In this document: in pieces, positions 1-11,026 of the stretch | Layout of the letters: the number at the start of each line of letters is the position of its first letter | How positions within the stretch are numbered: position 1 is the stretch's first letter | Notes under the pieces: generated by a model | What the model was told of the DNA's origin: nothing | Database searches by the model: none | The model's input: only the letters and a program-made list of their open reading frames with translations | Source of the DNA: Annona cherimola | Lineage: Eukaryota; Streptophyta; Magnoliopsida; Magnoliales; Annonaceae | Assembly: GCA_030490835.1 (NCBI GenBank) | Contig: CM059971.1 | Location: 36,442,012 to 36,506,011, forward strand | Direction of reading: 5' to 3' | DNA length: 64,000 nucleotides | Program-made: the position numbers and the translations under genes

Positions 1-705
1 GTTATAATAGTATATCGGAGATGCTTCTATGAAACCCTTTTTATATGTAACATCATCTATTTTCAACATTAAGATGGTTGATGAAAAATTCACTAAATTT
101 ATTGTGTTTAGCATCACTTGCATTATCATGAGAATCCTGTTATTTGTCTAATACCACTTTATATGGACCTCATTTACAAACATGTAAAATTAACATAATA
201 AAATAATTTAGCACTAAATATCAACTTGTAAGTAATATTTTTAATATCTAAACCATCTAAAATATCATTATTATATGTATAAATGATTTTGTAAAGTATT
301 ACTATATTTTAATACATATGTGCAATGCATAGATAAATGATTCTATAAAGTATTATTATATTTCAATTCATATATTTACGATATGGATAAATAATTCTAT
401 AAAGTGTTACTATATTTCATATGTGCACTACATGGATAAATGATTGCAATAAAGTATTACTATATTGCAATACATATGTGTATGAATTTAAGTATTTTTC
501 CTAATTTATGTATGAATATACCTATTTTTGAGCAAATGTGACCTAAGCATATATTGTATTCGAATGAAACTTGGTTTCAGAACTAAATAAATTATGGTAA
601 ATATAACGAATGGATTGGATTTTACGTCAAACATCAAAATCTTAAAATTTGATAGGATTACATAGAACCGCTTCTATATAACTCAGTTAAATAGAAGCAG
701 GCTCG
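1..705. repeat. MITE family B, copy 1 (cut by window edge)
   Basis: AT-rich non-coding element. Its right end carries the wording around 'gcttctatataactcag' and 'tagaagcagg', shared with copies near 30.7, 31.7, 39.4 and 63.8 kb. The shared body includes a 'ggatgaaacttgg'-like block and an inverted 'aatgaatggattagatttt' block. This copy has an internal expansion at about 280-480: a unit of roughly 60 bp containing 'ataaatgattctataaagta' occurs about four times. No coding potential is seen. Confidence 0.55.
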
Positions 706-1008
706 TATATCATCGCCTAAATAAATTAAGTAAAAGCATAATAATGTATATTTCTAAAAGAAATTTTATCTATTCTAAAAACAATGAAGGAAGAAAATTG
801 ACAAATGTACCGGTAAAAAATATAAATATAGATGTAAATGAAATGATACAATTACCTATAATATAATTTCAACGTAACAAAATCTATTCAAACATTAAGG
901 TAAATAATACAAAATATATAAACATGAATAATATCATTTAGGTTTTATATACAATATATTTGATAGTAAATAACTAAATATAAATAAGGGAATTGGGTTC
1001 GAGTTTAC

Positions 1009-1128
1009 GATTTTTTTTATTTTTTATTTTTTTGGGCAGCTGCTTAATGCTAAATTCGGTACGAGGCTGCGAGAGGTGGGAATGGAATCCCTGACCAATG
1101 GGGCACCAGCCATCCCAGCGGGGCTCAC
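1009..1128 (-). mobile_element. SINE, tRNA-derived head, minus strand
   Basis: On the minus strand a GC-rich head with 'ggctggtgcccc' (A-box-like) and 'ggattccattcccacc' (B-box-like) runs into an A-rich tail at about 1009-1030. It is bracketed by near-identical direct repeats of 14 bp, gggttcgagtttac (995-1008) and gggtttgagtttac (1129-1142), which differ at one base. Head, A tail and target-site duplication together indicate a SINE. Confidence 0.65.
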
Positions 1129-1399
1129 GGGTTTGAGTTTACTTGAATTATAACTTTATTTACAAACCGGTTGTCGGTTTCGGTAATCCCACATTGTTAT
1201 TTCTGGTTCGGTGGTCCGTATGCCCATTAGTAGGTGAATGTTCTTGGCTTTAGTTGCACCGTCAATGCTTGATTCTTGATCCAGTGTACCTGAATGCACT
1301 TAGTTCTAGTGCACAAGAGTGCATAATCTTTTTTTAATTTTTTAAGTTTTTTTTTTAAATTCATACATGGCCCAAATATAAATGTCCCATACATATGTT

Positions 1400-1860
1400 A
1401 AGAGTTTAATTATGTACATCATGATGTATTTTAGATTAAAATACAACTTTCATTTATTTTTACTATTAACTGTATTTTTGATTTTTTCTTCGTAAACAAG
1501 TTTTCCTAAGTTTATTTAATCTATATACAAACTTTTTTTAAATGTACAATACTTTTATATATTTATTTTTTGATTTTTTAAAATCAAATTTTTTAAGGAG
1601 CAGAAAATGACTTAAATGGCCTTGAAATTAATGATTGTTAAAAAATTAAGAATAAAAATATAAAAGTATTGTAAAATGGCAAAACTTTGTATATAAATTG
1701 AATATGCTTAGAAAAACATGTTTATGAAGAAATTTTTTAAAAAATACAACTAATGATAAAAATAAATGAATATTGTATTTTGGCTTAAAATATATCATGA
1801 TGTATATAATCATGCTCCTATATATTAAAAACTTAACTTTAATGTATAAACACTAACTCC
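1400..1860. mobile_element. Fold-back MITE (family F)
   Basis: The two halves are reverse complements over most of their length. The left half has 'tacatcatgatgtatttta' then 'acaatacttttat'. The right half has 'aaaagtattgtaaaatgg' then 'aaaatatatcatgatgta'. Related copies lie at 2334-2690 (partial) and 46870-47235. No coding sequence is seen. Confidence 0.55.
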
Positions 1861-3221
1861 AAGGAGCGTGAAGGTTCTAAGCTCCCCGTCCATTTGGCCT
1901 TCTTTATTTTTATTTTTTGTTTTTCCGGCTTAAACATATAAGCCCAAGCTTGTAAATTATGAATATATAAATTTTATTTTTCAATTTATTTAAATATTTT
2001 TTATTTTTTACAATAAAAATTGAGTAAAGTTAGCCGCATGAGATTAGTCTCGTTCGTACGCATAGAACACTTTTGAGGGGAGATAATAAAATTTTTCACT
2101 CTTCATAATTATCTTATTTTAAAATTATTTTTTTACTTCTTCTTATATAACTATCCTACTTTTATCAAGCATACATAACTACCCATACATCAAATTTATC
2201 TATTTTAATTTTATTTTCTTTACTCATCATCATTATTTTCTTGTATTTCAAAATTTATATACCATAGACTTTTCATCAAAAGTTTGATTACTTTCCAAAC
2301 ACACCCTTAACATAATAATCTTACCAAATTCAATTTCTTCATAAACAAGTTTTCCAAAGTGTATTCGATATATATACAAAATTTTTTCAATGTACAATAC
2401 TTTTACGAAATTTTTTTTATTTTTTAAAATCAAGTTTTCTGAGGAGTAGAAAATGACTTAAATGGCCTTGAAATTGATGATTTTTAAAATATCAAAAATA
2501 AAAATATAAAAGTATTGTAAAATGGTAAAAGTTTGTATATAAATTGAATATAATTAGGAAAACATGTGTATAAAGAAAATTTTAAAAAAATATAATTAAC
2601 AATAAAAATAAATGAATATTGTATTTTGGCTTAAAATACATCATGATGTATATAATCCCTCCTATGTAGTAAAAACTCAACTTTAATACATCCAGGAGTA
2701 CTGAATCTAGTTCCTATGTACAAATAATAGGGACTATTTGTTTTGAGATGACAAACTCTCAGGTTTTAAGCTCCCACTCCACTTGGCCCTTTTTATTTTT
2801 ATTTGTTGTTTTTCCAGCTTAAACATATGAGCCCAAGCTTGTAAATTATGAATATATAAATTTTCTTTTTCAATTTATTTAAATATTATTTTGATTTTTT
2901 ACAATAAAAATTGAGTACAGTTAGCCGCACGAGATTAGCCTGTCTGTATGCATAGTTTATAAATTTTTTCACTCTTCATAATTATCTTATTTTAAAATTA
3001 CTTTTTTACTTCTTTTTATATAACTATCATACTTTTTATCACATATACACAACTACCCATACATCTAACTTATCTATTTTAATTTTATTCTTTTTACTCA
3101 TCATCATTATCCGTATTATCATTTTCTTTTATTTCAAAATTTTTACACCATAGACTTTTCATCAAAATTTTTATCGATTTCTAAACACACGCTTAACGTA
3201 ATAATTGTACCAAATTCAATT
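1482..3221. repeat. Direct tandem duplication, two units of about 0.85-0.89 kb
   Basis: Unit 1 (about 1482-2333) and unit 2 (about 2334-3221) share the same order of landmarks: 'cataaacaagttttcc', 'gaaaatgacttaaatggcc', 'aagcccaagcttgtaaatta', 'gttagccgca', then a Tourist-like right half ending in 'aaacacac' and 'taccaaattcaat'. Units differ by scattered substitutions and small indels, so the duplication is not new. The right end of each unit (about 2085-2312 and 2960-3200) is a truncated Tourist-like MITE. Confidence 0.75.
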
Positions 3222-3228
3222 TTCACAA

Positions 3229-3347
3229 TCCCCTAGCAAAACCACTTCAAACATCTCAACTTAATTTGTTGCAGAAGACTGAAATCGTTTCTTCTTTCCA
3301 AACATGGAATCGTGCCAACCACCATGAATCACTTCATTCGATATCCT
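3229..3347. repeat. Segment with an inverted copy at about 12886-13010
   Basis: About 120 bp including 'aatttgttgcagaagactga' and 'ccaaacatggaatcgtgcca' reappears as the reverse complement just upstream of the ankyrin gene at 12886-13010, with few mismatches. The two copies point at each other across about 9.5 kb. No protein is encoded. Confidence 0.7.
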
Positions 3348-3639
3348 GCTCTGGACACCCTTTTGCGACCGTTTTTATTTTATTTTTATCTTGGTTTATT
3401 TTATAATTATTATATTAATAATTTGCCAATTGTGTTGTGTGTTGTGAGCATTTCTGAGAACTGAAGGTTGTTTGGCACTTCAAATATTGGCATGATTGTG
3501 CAATTGTGGGAAAACCAAGCTACTGTTTTGAATTTTCTCCCTTCTAACTGAATGTGGTGAGTTGGAAAGCTGTGGTTGGATGATTTTCTGCAAGGGGGCC
3601 CACCTTGCGCTTCTTCCTTGACCGCCCTAACGAACCCTC

Positions 3640-3949
3640 ATAAAAGCAGATAACGAATTTGCATGCGGGCTCTCTGACGTTCGGGTTTTTTGGGGGAGAG
3701 GGAGCTGTTTCGTTTTTCGGGGGAGCTGCAGCGGTTTTTCTGGGCGGACAGACGTTTTGGTTTTACGGGGGGAGAGAGAGAGAGAGAGAGAGACTATTCG
3801 TTTTAGCCGGTTTTTGGCAGCTCTGTCCCTTCCCAAGATATTCTGGTTTGTTTCGGCTTTCGTTTTTTCTCATCTTCGTCTTTCCCCTTACGAGCAGTGG
3901 GTTTCCGGCATGGTGTCTGGCTAAGAACGTCGGTTTTCTGTTTGGACAG
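3640..3949 (+). promoter_or_regulatory. Possible non-coding leader exon and promoter, perhaps of the ankyrin gene
   Basis: This GC-richer island starts near a TATA-like 'cataaaag' (3638). It contains a (GA)n tract at 3772-3793 and ends in a good donor, GGACAG|gtataag, at 3949/3950. A 98-codon open frame crosses it but looks like leader sequence and matches nothing I recognise. The next convincing acceptor followed by a gene on this strand is 'gaattgcag' at 13216-13224, 70 bp before the ankyrin start codon. Leader introns are common in plant genes, so this may be the ankyrin 5' UTR with a 9.3-kb first intron. It could also be the start of a gene destroyed by the insertions downstream. Confidence 0.35.
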
Positions 3950-4544
3950 GTATAAGCACGGATTCCTTTTTTGTTTTAATCAATAAAATAGCCGTGTGAT
4001 CTTGAGATTTAAGTTTACGTCTGCGAATAAGCCAATCTTCATTGGACGGGAATAAAATCGCTGGATTTATTATTATTAATTTTTTTTCCTTTTCCCTTGT
4101 TGGTTTTGGATTCTCATCCAATGTCATCTATCTGTATATACGTTGGTTTCTGGATTCTCATTAGTCGATTTCTGTTTGGTTTCCCGTCTGTTTTTTGGAC
4201 AATTGAAATGGATTAATTCAGCGGGAATTAGTATATTTTCCGCTTTTTGTCAGGATTAATCGGTTTTCAGCTTGAATGTGTTCGGGGCCAGGATGCGTAT
4301 TGTCTTTATGCTTTGAGCCTATAGGCTATACTTGCCTTCCATTTTCTGAACAGATTGTCAATGACTCTCATTTCTCTTTTTGTTCTTTAATAAGCTTATA
4401 CGATTTTGGGTTGATGCTCTGCTCTGTGTTTGAATAAATTCGGCTCATCCTCACCATGCTGTTTTAGTGCTTTTGATTATGGTTTTAGTTGGAACTTGTT
4501 CTTATATTTGAAATTTTCAATGGTAATAAAACACGTCTGATTTT
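3950..4544. other. Unassigned, intron-like sequence
   Basis: T-rich sequence directly after the donor at 3950. No open frame, repeat or RNA gene is supported. Its composition fits the 5' part of an intron. Confidence 0.35.
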
Positions 4545-5705
4545 ATATCTGTCGTCCGAAATCGCTCATGCAAAAATCACGTCGACTTGCTGTTGGCAAA
4601 CAAATTCACAGCTGCCGGCCAAAAATCACGTTTGCTTGTTTGCCCGTCCAAAATTTTTTATTGAAATGATAAAAATGTGCATTAGAATAAATTTTTTTAT
4701 AGATATTCTTTAAAGTTATTAATTCAACGCGTCCGTGTCATCTAAAACATTCCTCTCATAGGTAAATGACTTATAAATTTGTATAACATTCTATTAAATC
4801 AGTATACATAACTAAGTGATGTCATATTTTATACATGATTATAACTATTTTTAAGTGGGTTTGGTCACCCCAAAATTTTGATCAAAATGATTCCTGGGTA
4901 CCATGAAAAAAATAAATTATTTTTGGCAAAATTAGTACATTGGACTGTTTGATGATTACATTGGACTTTTAACTTAGGGTGTGTTTGGTTGGGGGTAAAA
5001 CTTTTGATGAAAAGTTTTTGAAATAAAAATTGTCACATTGATAGAAAATGATGTGATATAATAGGCGTAATGATGAGAAGTAAAGAGAATAAAGTTAAAA
5101 TAAATAGAGTAGTTGTATAGATAGTTGTGTAGAAATGATTGAAAAGTATGGTAGTTTGTATAGAAAAATGTGAAAAAATAATTAAAAAATAGGGTAGTTA
5201 TGGAGAGTGAAAAGTTTTGGATTGAAAAGTTTTGGTTGACATGTTTATATCCCAAACAAACACACCCTTAATCATCAAATTGGACCAAAGTACGGAGCAA
5301 CATTTAAATTTCAAATAGTGAACGTACCATATAGAAAATACTTTGTAATATATAATAAATATCTGAATGATAAAAAAATAAGAAATTGAATATATTTTCA
5401 TTAAATAAAAATACAAGAAAATATTTTTCAAATATAAAAATTTCTTTTTTTAAAAAATATTCCTTACATGGAACAGATTATATCAGTCAAATTTTGAATT
5501 TTACTTTGATAACTAATTTTAGAAATTATTTTTAATATTATAATAGAAAATAATTTTAAAATTTTTTTATTCACATGCTTATTTTTATCATTTCAATAAA
5601 AAAATTTTGGACCGGCAAACAAGCAAACATGATTTTTGGACGGCAGTTGTGGATTTGTTTTTGCCAACAACAAGTCGACGTGATTTTTGCACAGGCGATT
5701 TCGGA
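4545..5705. mobile_element. Long-TIR DNA transposon remnant (non-autonomous)
   Basis: Terminal inverted repeats of about 150 bp occur at about 4551-4710 and 5575-5705. Both contain 'tccgaaatcgc', 'gtcgacttg' (or its complement), 'ggcaaacaaattcaca'-like text and 'tttgcttgttt', in opposite orientation. The interior has no transposase and holds a nested Tourist-like MITE (4977-5267). TIR length is compatible with a Mutator-like element. No clear target duplication was read. Confidence 0.6.
4977..5267. mobile_element. Tourist-like MITE with TTA target duplication
   Basis: A 291-bp element with ends GGGTGTGTTTGG and, reversed, CAAACACACCC. It is flanked on both sides by TTA (4974-4976 and 5268-5270), the 3-bp target size typical of PIF/Harbinger (Tourist) elements. 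It is nested inside the long-TIR element and is the cleanest copy of a family present more than a dozen times in this window. Confidence 0.8.
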
Positions 5706-5771
5706 TCCGTGGTTTCTTCTTTCCTTTAACTCATAGCCAACTTGCTTTGATGATTTTCTTGGATTCCGATA

Positions 5772-6090
5772 GCACCCGGTGCATTTAACCTATTTTTTAA
5801 ATTTTTTCAAGTTTTTTTTAATGAAACTGTTAATCTAAGTGTATTTAGCATGTGTATCAATTTTTATCATTTTTGAAGTATTTTAGAAATTTATTTTTTA
5901 TATTTGAAAATTAGTGGCATTGTAGCTAATTTAAAATTACTAAAATATCATTGATTTTCAAAAATTAAAAATAAATATATAAAATACTCTAAAAATGGTA
6001 AAAATTGATACGCATGTTAAATACACTTAGATTAACAATTGTGTACAAAAAATTTCAAAAAAATAAAAAATGGATTAAAGCACCCGGGTA
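5772..6090. mobile_element. Fold-back MITE (family E)
   Basis: A palindromic element of about 320 bp. The left end 'cacccggtgcatttaacc' mirrors the right end 'ggattaaagcacccggg', and the interior mirrors around about 5930 ('gtatcaatttttatcatttt' against 'aaaatggtaaaaattgata'). It is non-coding. Confidence 0.6.
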
Positions 6091-6689
6091 GACTGAGACT
6101 ATTCAAGTGCACCCGGGTGCACTGTATCGGGGTTTGATTTTCTTCACCCAGCTTCTCTCTCCTTCGACTCACATATGCATTAAATGTATCAACATGAGTC
6201 CCATTTTCATAGGTTTTTTTTTGTATTTTAAACCTTTTAATTTTGTCTATTTGCATTTTAAACTCCGAAATTTGCCTGTTTGCATTTTAAACTATAAGTA
6301 CTTTGACTTCTTTACATTTTAAACCCTATACCATAATTGTGTCTAAGATTCCCATTAATGCCCTCTAGTAAAAAACCCACTGTTGCTTGTCTTTTTGCAC
6401 GTGGAAATGTATTTCAATTTAAGTAGCCCATTTTCTGGAAAATCAAATCTCTTTGAGCTCATCCTCACACAACAGCTTCTTCAAAACAACACCCAATTCC
6501 TCTGTGCTAAATCCCCAATCCCTACACAATCCTGTAGAGCCGAGTACCGTCTGAAAAATTGTACTTTCAATTGACCGAATGGTTCCAGAACAGCCAACAG
6601 TAATCTCGAACCCAATCTCCCACCTTTTCCACCACCCGAAACCCCAAAATTACCAATCGTATATGATTCTGCATGTCTGTAATATCACC

Positions 6690-7690
6690 GTTCTTAACAA
6701 ATCTTTCCACCAACAACAAATTGCTATGCTCGTGGACCCACAATCTCTGTGATAGCACCAACCACTCCATTGTTCAGCTCGACATTTTCAACTCCAACTT
6801 CTCCGGCTATTTTCCCACCAGTGATTTCCAATTTTGCAAGCCTATTGCGCCTCTCCTTTGCTGATAATAATCTCATTAGCAAGTTCCCCCTTGAAATCTA
6901 AAGTCTGACAAAAATCTGATTCCCGAATATATCTAGCAACCTGTTCAATGGAAGCTTGGGGTTGGACTTCTCTCAGCTCAACTTGCTTGAAATGTTCGAT
7001 GCTTTCAACAACAACAACAATGGGTCTTTTCCTTTGGGATTGCCAGATCTACCAACACTGCACCATTTAAATTTGGGTGGAAATTAGATCTGTAAGAGGA
7101 TTCTTTCTAGCTATGGAAGTTTTAAGGAGCTGAGCTACCTCAACCTCGCTGGAAATGATTTGAGTGGTGCAATACCCCCCGAGCTTAGGAATATCGCTAG
7201 CCTAAGACAACTCTATTTGAGCTACTTCAATATCTTTAATGTTGGAATCCCACCTGAATTAGGAAAGCTGGCTGATTTGCTTCATCTTGACTTGTCGAGT
7301 TGCGGTTTAGATTGGGCGGCCTTAAGAAACTTGACACTTTTCTTATAAATAAATTAGCTCGGTGGCTCAATTCCATCACAATTGGATAATCTAAGCAGCT
7401 TAAAATTTCTCGATCTCTCAAGGGACATGCTTATAGGGGAGACACCTGTCAGGTTCTCAAAAATTCGAGAGTTGGTGCTCTTGAACCTACACATCAAGAG
7501 GCTTCATGGGGAGAGATTCCGAATTACATGGTGGAGTTGCTGAAGCCGGAGGTATTGCAGCTGTGGTAGAACAACTTGATTGGAGTCATTCCTCTCAAGC
7601 AAGGACAGAATGCGAAGTTTTTGACAACAAGCTTCAATCTTGGTTTCTCTCAAGCTGACCTCCTGCTTGATCCTAGTGAAAATTTAGATT
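6690..7690 (+). pseudogene. Broken LRR receptor-kinase ectodomain fragment (BAM/CLV1 type)
   Basis: Conceptual translation across several frames gives the ordered leucine-rich-repeat wording of BAM-type receptor kinases. It starts with an N-terminal cap remnant (LLCSWT, then a variant of the SVVSLDIS motif, about 6730-6800). LNLAGNDLSGAIPPELRNI, GIPPELGKLADLLHLDLS and GGSIPSQLDNLSSLKFLDLS follow, then LLNLH..RLHGEIPNYMVEL and a VLQLW.NNLIGVIP block up to about 7600. The family's functional proteins are about 1,000-aa plasma-membrane receptors with about 20 LRRs and a cytoplasmic kinase. Here only part of the ectodomain remains, with frameshifts and stops at about 7095, 7347 and 7567, and there is no kinase domain. 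It is non-functional and probably captured by the surrounding element. Confidence 0.75.
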
Positions 7691-7829
7691 GGTTTTTAGC
7701 CTTGCGAACGGTAGATGTGTTGATGACGAAGAGGGATGTGATGCCAGCAGCTGCAGGATCTGAGAGAAGGATTAGAGAGCGGAGATGGAGGTGGTTTGGC
7801 TGGAGATGGGGATTGGACCACAGGAATGA

Positions 7830-7989
7830 GAGAGCAGCCAACGAGGACAGAGCATTTGATGCAATCAATGATGAGAACGTGGCCATTGGGAAGGGCGCAG
7901 ACAAGGAGGAGTATGAAGGTATTGGAGCCGATATCGATGGAGGAGACGAGCTTGGAAGGTGGTGTGGGAAAGATGTGTTGGGAATTCAT
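7830..7989 (-). pseudogene. Possible Ppx/GppA-type phosphatase N-terminal fragment
   Basis: Minus-strand translation of about 52 codons contains SSIDIGSNTF followed by LLLV.ALPNGHVLIID and VLVG. This resembles the phosphate-1 loop (I-D-x-G-S-N-S/T-F) and following strand of the Ppx/GppA exopolyphosphatase family, an actin-like ATPase fold. After that the frame continues open but loses similarity into Pro/Ser-rich text, and no second ATPase motif is visible. It lies tail-to-tail with the LRR fragment inside the same inverted flanks. The match is short, so the call is tentative. Confidence 0.45.
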
Positions 7990-8429
7990 GGTATGATTTT
8001 CAGAGGAGGATGAGATTTTTTAGGTGGGAAAGGCCAAGCTAGTGCTTTCCGCACTCTATGGCTCTTGAAAATGCCTCCATCACTACTGCTTGCATGAACG
8101 GAGCCTACTACATCCATTGGAATACACTTCCATGTGGAAGCTAAAAATCTCATCTAAAGGTTATATAGGTCATTTTCAAAAAAAAGCAGCATGTGAATGA
8201 CACTTTTCACTTGCTATTTAACGAAGTTATAGCTTAGGGTTTAGAATGCAAAGTGCTAAAGTTTATAGGGTTTAAAATGCAAATAGGCAAAGTTAGAGGG
8301 TTTAAATTACAAAAAATGACATTTTCAGTAGAGGCAGCGACTGTCATTAAATGCCATACAACGTCTTACACGAAATTGCATAAATGGATGTGTATTTGAA
8401 TATCTCGTACTTGCATCGGGTGCAATTTA

Positions 8430-9570
8430 TCGCATAAAATCGGGTATATATATACAAGTTGATTTCTGGGCCCTACACATATTAAAATATAATAATATTT
8501 TATATAATTATTTATTCATATAAAAATCATATTTTAGACAATTTAGATGTTGAAAAGATCACTTTAAATTTGATATTTAAATTAAACTACTTTTTTCCAT
8601 TGATTTTTGTACCATTTTGAGATGGGACATACACATGTTGAATTTTGATGAAAATTAACAATGCTAATAAAGCGAATAATTCTAAATACAACAGGTGCAG
8701 TAGATTTCTTATTCATGATTAAGTAGGTTACATAGTGCATGGACTACACTGTAATTATGGTGCAGTTCGAATGCATTTGAATAAATTTATATATATATTT
8801 ATGAGAACCAAACCTGTGCAGACGGACTGCACTATAATTATGGTGCAGTTCGCTGGAAAATGGACTCCACACATATTAGAATATTATGCTACTTTATACA
8901 ATTATTTATCCATATAAAAGTATATTTTAAACGGTTTAGATGTTGAAAACACCACTTTAAACTTGATATTTACATTAAATAATTGTATTACATTGATTTT
9001 GTATCATTTTAAAATGAGACGCGTACACATGTTGGATTTAGATAAAAATCTGTATGCTATAAAAATAATAATTCTAAATACAATAGGTGAGTAGATGTTA
9101 ATTTTAATACACGTGTAGCCCATTTTTGGCCAGACTGCACAGTTATCAGGGTGCAATCCGTCTACACTAGATTAATTTCATATTTATATGATATATATGA
9201 GAACCCATCAAGTGAAAATGCAGTCCGCTGCGAAATAGGCCCCATACATATTAAAATATATTAAAATATAATAATACTTTGCATAATAATCATTTATCCA
9301 TATAAAAATCATACTTTAGACGGTCTGGATATTAAAAATACAACTCTAAACTTAATATTTACATTAAACAATTTTATTACATTAATTTTGTACCATTTTA
9401 AGATAGGGGGCTTATACACATGTTGGATTTGGATGAAAATTAGTATCCTGTCAAAATAAATCATTCCAAATACGATGAGTGGGGTAGGTGTTAATTTAAA
9501 TATATGTGGGCCCATTTTTGGGCGAACTGCATTGTTATTAGGTGTAATCCGTCTGCACTGGATTATCGAT
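8430..9570. repeat. Three tandem diverged copies of repeat family C
   Basis: Units of roughly 380 bp (about 8460-8770, 8850-9170, 9225-9565) each run from 'ccacacatattaaaatat' through 'tttagatgttgaaaa', 'acacatgttgga' and 'aattctaaatacaa' to 'actgcac...attatggtgcagt'. The same family recurs at 39240-39350 and 39890-40560. It is AT-rich and non-coding, with short inverted ends around 'gtgcagtccgtctgcac'-like text, so probably a MITE. Confidence 0.6.
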
Positions 9571-9904
9571 CCATTTGTTGATTTTCTTTTAATCCTCTAA
9601 TATTACCATTTGAGTCTTTGTTTTTTCATGGCATGGGAACTTTCCAATTTTAGTAGTTCAATTGTTTTTTTTAATCCCTTTTACCTTAATCCTTCTTTAT
9701 GGCTACTTTTATTAATTAGATAATCTGATTTAAACCAATGTTTGAATGGTCAGTTTTTTGGTTTGGTTTTCATAAACTCATGCACGGAATAAGGGTCGGC
9801 TAAATCTAATTAGTGGATGAATTTTATCTGAATCAGATTGTCATTGTTGAGCTTCATTAATCGTCTGTTTTGAGCTCTTACAGGCTATAGTTCAGTTTTT
9901 GTTT
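9571..9904. other. Unassigned intergenic DNA
   Basis: T-rich sequence with no open frame, repeat partner or RNA gene that I can support. Confidence 0.4.
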
Positions 9905-10207
9905 TGAGTTTGAGAGTATATTTGGTAATAAGTAAAACATGTCTAGTTAAAAATTTTCAATTTAGAATTTTTTACTTTCCATAATTACTCTATTTTTTAA
10001 TCATTTCTTCACATTTTCGTATACAACTATCATACTTTTCAATCATTTCTAAACAATTACCCACACAACTAACTTATCTACTTTAACTTTTTTCTCTTTA
10101 CTCCCCATCATTATCCCTATAATATTATACCATTTTATTTTAATTCAAAAACTTTTATACTAAATTTTTTTCATTCGGAAGTTTTATCATTTCCTAAACA
10201 CATCTGT
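9905..10207. mobile_element. Degenerate Tourist-like MITE
   Basis: Shares the body of the 4977-5267 element ('attactctattttttaatca', 'ttctaaacaattaccc', 'ctttactccccatcattacc') and ends in 'tcctaaacacatct'. Both termini have decayed ('atatttggtaataag' on the left). Confidence 0.6.
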
Positions 10208-10252
10208 GTTATATTTTCATATTGATGTAACAATCAATATAGTCGATGGATG

Positions 10253-10443
10253 AGCCCAACGCCGTAGTGCAGTTGGTGCTCACCTCTGGCGTACTGCCAG
10301 GATGTCCCCGTTTCGATCCGGGTTGGGAGCATAGTCTCCCATTTTAGGAGCGTTGCACTGTGGAGTGTTTACATTTGAGGAAAAACATGGAAAAAAATAC
10401 ACATCAGATGAAAGACTTGTAATATATGAGACATAAAAAAAAA
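10253..10443 (+). mobile_element. SINE with perfect 16-bp target duplication
   Basis: A 191-bp element. Its tRNA-like head has an A box TAGTGCAGTTGG (10266-10277) and a B box around GTTTCGATCC (10310-10319), matching an RNA polymerase III type 2 promoter. It ends in an A-rich tail at about 10434-10443. The 16-bp direct repeat ATATAGTCGATGGATG is identical at 10237-10252 and 10444-10459, which marks a fairly recent retroposition. It is not a tRNA gene because no cloverleaf closes. Confidence 0.85.
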
Positions 10444-10459
10444 ATATAGTCGATGGATG

Positions 10460-11026
10460 GATAACAAATATGATGGAATAACAAAGCCCATGTAATTTCC
10501 TTGTGAATAGTATATATGTTGCTAATAAATATTTTGTTTTCTTTGATGAGTTCTTGTTCATTGTTGGCACTAATTTGTTTCATGCCATTTATTGTTGAAT
10601 AACCCGTGTTAGAAAAGTCATTGCATTGTCACCACACTGCAGCCGAAATCACGTATTCACTTTTGAAATGGAAATTCCATTAGGAGTGACTCACACATTT
10701 AAACATGGAAATGTAACTTGTACAGATTCATTGGAATGGGATGTAATCCTACTCATAGTTTACAAAGAAATCAGAAATTCTATAAACCAACTTAAAATAA
10801 AATGAAAATCTGTTTAAGAAAAGAAAATCCAACAAACACTTGTGGGAACCGTTTTGGGGCGCAAAGGGTGCCTAAACCCTTCCCTTTGCATAACTAAGCA
10901 AGCTTTTTGGAACCTCACATGTAGACTAGTTAAATATCATCCTATTTTTTAGTTTTTCCATAAAAACTGGTGGCAACTCCCGTTTCTAATCACATTTTTT
11001 GTGTCGTTTTCAGTGGGGTGGAAACA
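10460..11026. other. Unassigned; possible gypsy-type leader debris
   Basis: Contains 'gggaaccgttttggggcgc' (10854) and 'ctggtggcaactcccg' (10968), which resemble the region next to the primer-binding site of plant gypsy elements. No coding frame or LTR boundary could be drawn. Confidence 0.25.

Larger units (their letters stand above)
6105..8425. mobile_element. Pack-MULE-like segment carrying gene fragments
   Basis: Diverged inverted flanks surround degraded coding sequence. The left flank (about 6175-6345) has repeated 'tttgcattttaaac' and 'cattttaaaccctata'. The right flank (about 8227-8370) has the complements 'gtttagaatgcaaa' and 'gggtttaaaatgcaaatagg'. Outer sequences are also similar ('gcacccgggtgca' against 'tgcatcgggtgca'). 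Between them lie an LRR-kinase fragment (+) and a possible phosphatase fragment (-). Long inverted termini around unrelated host fragments are the signature of Mutator-type gene capture, which is inference here. No transposase and no 9-bp target duplication were identified. Confidence 0.45.

Noticed and set aside
3659..3955. 98-codon frame as a protein gene
   Set aside because: The frame crosses a GA tract and ends at a splice donor. Its composition suits a leader exon and no domain is recognisable.
4974..5431. Minus-strand frames of 93 and 77 codons
   Set aside because: The first lies inside a Tourist-like MITE and the second in AT-rich flank. Phe/Tyr/Ile-rich translation is typical of AT-rich noise.
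10260..10330. tRNA-like sequence with A and B boxes
   Set aside because: It lacks a closable cloverleaf and sits at the head of an element with an A tail and flanking target duplication, so it is a SINE.
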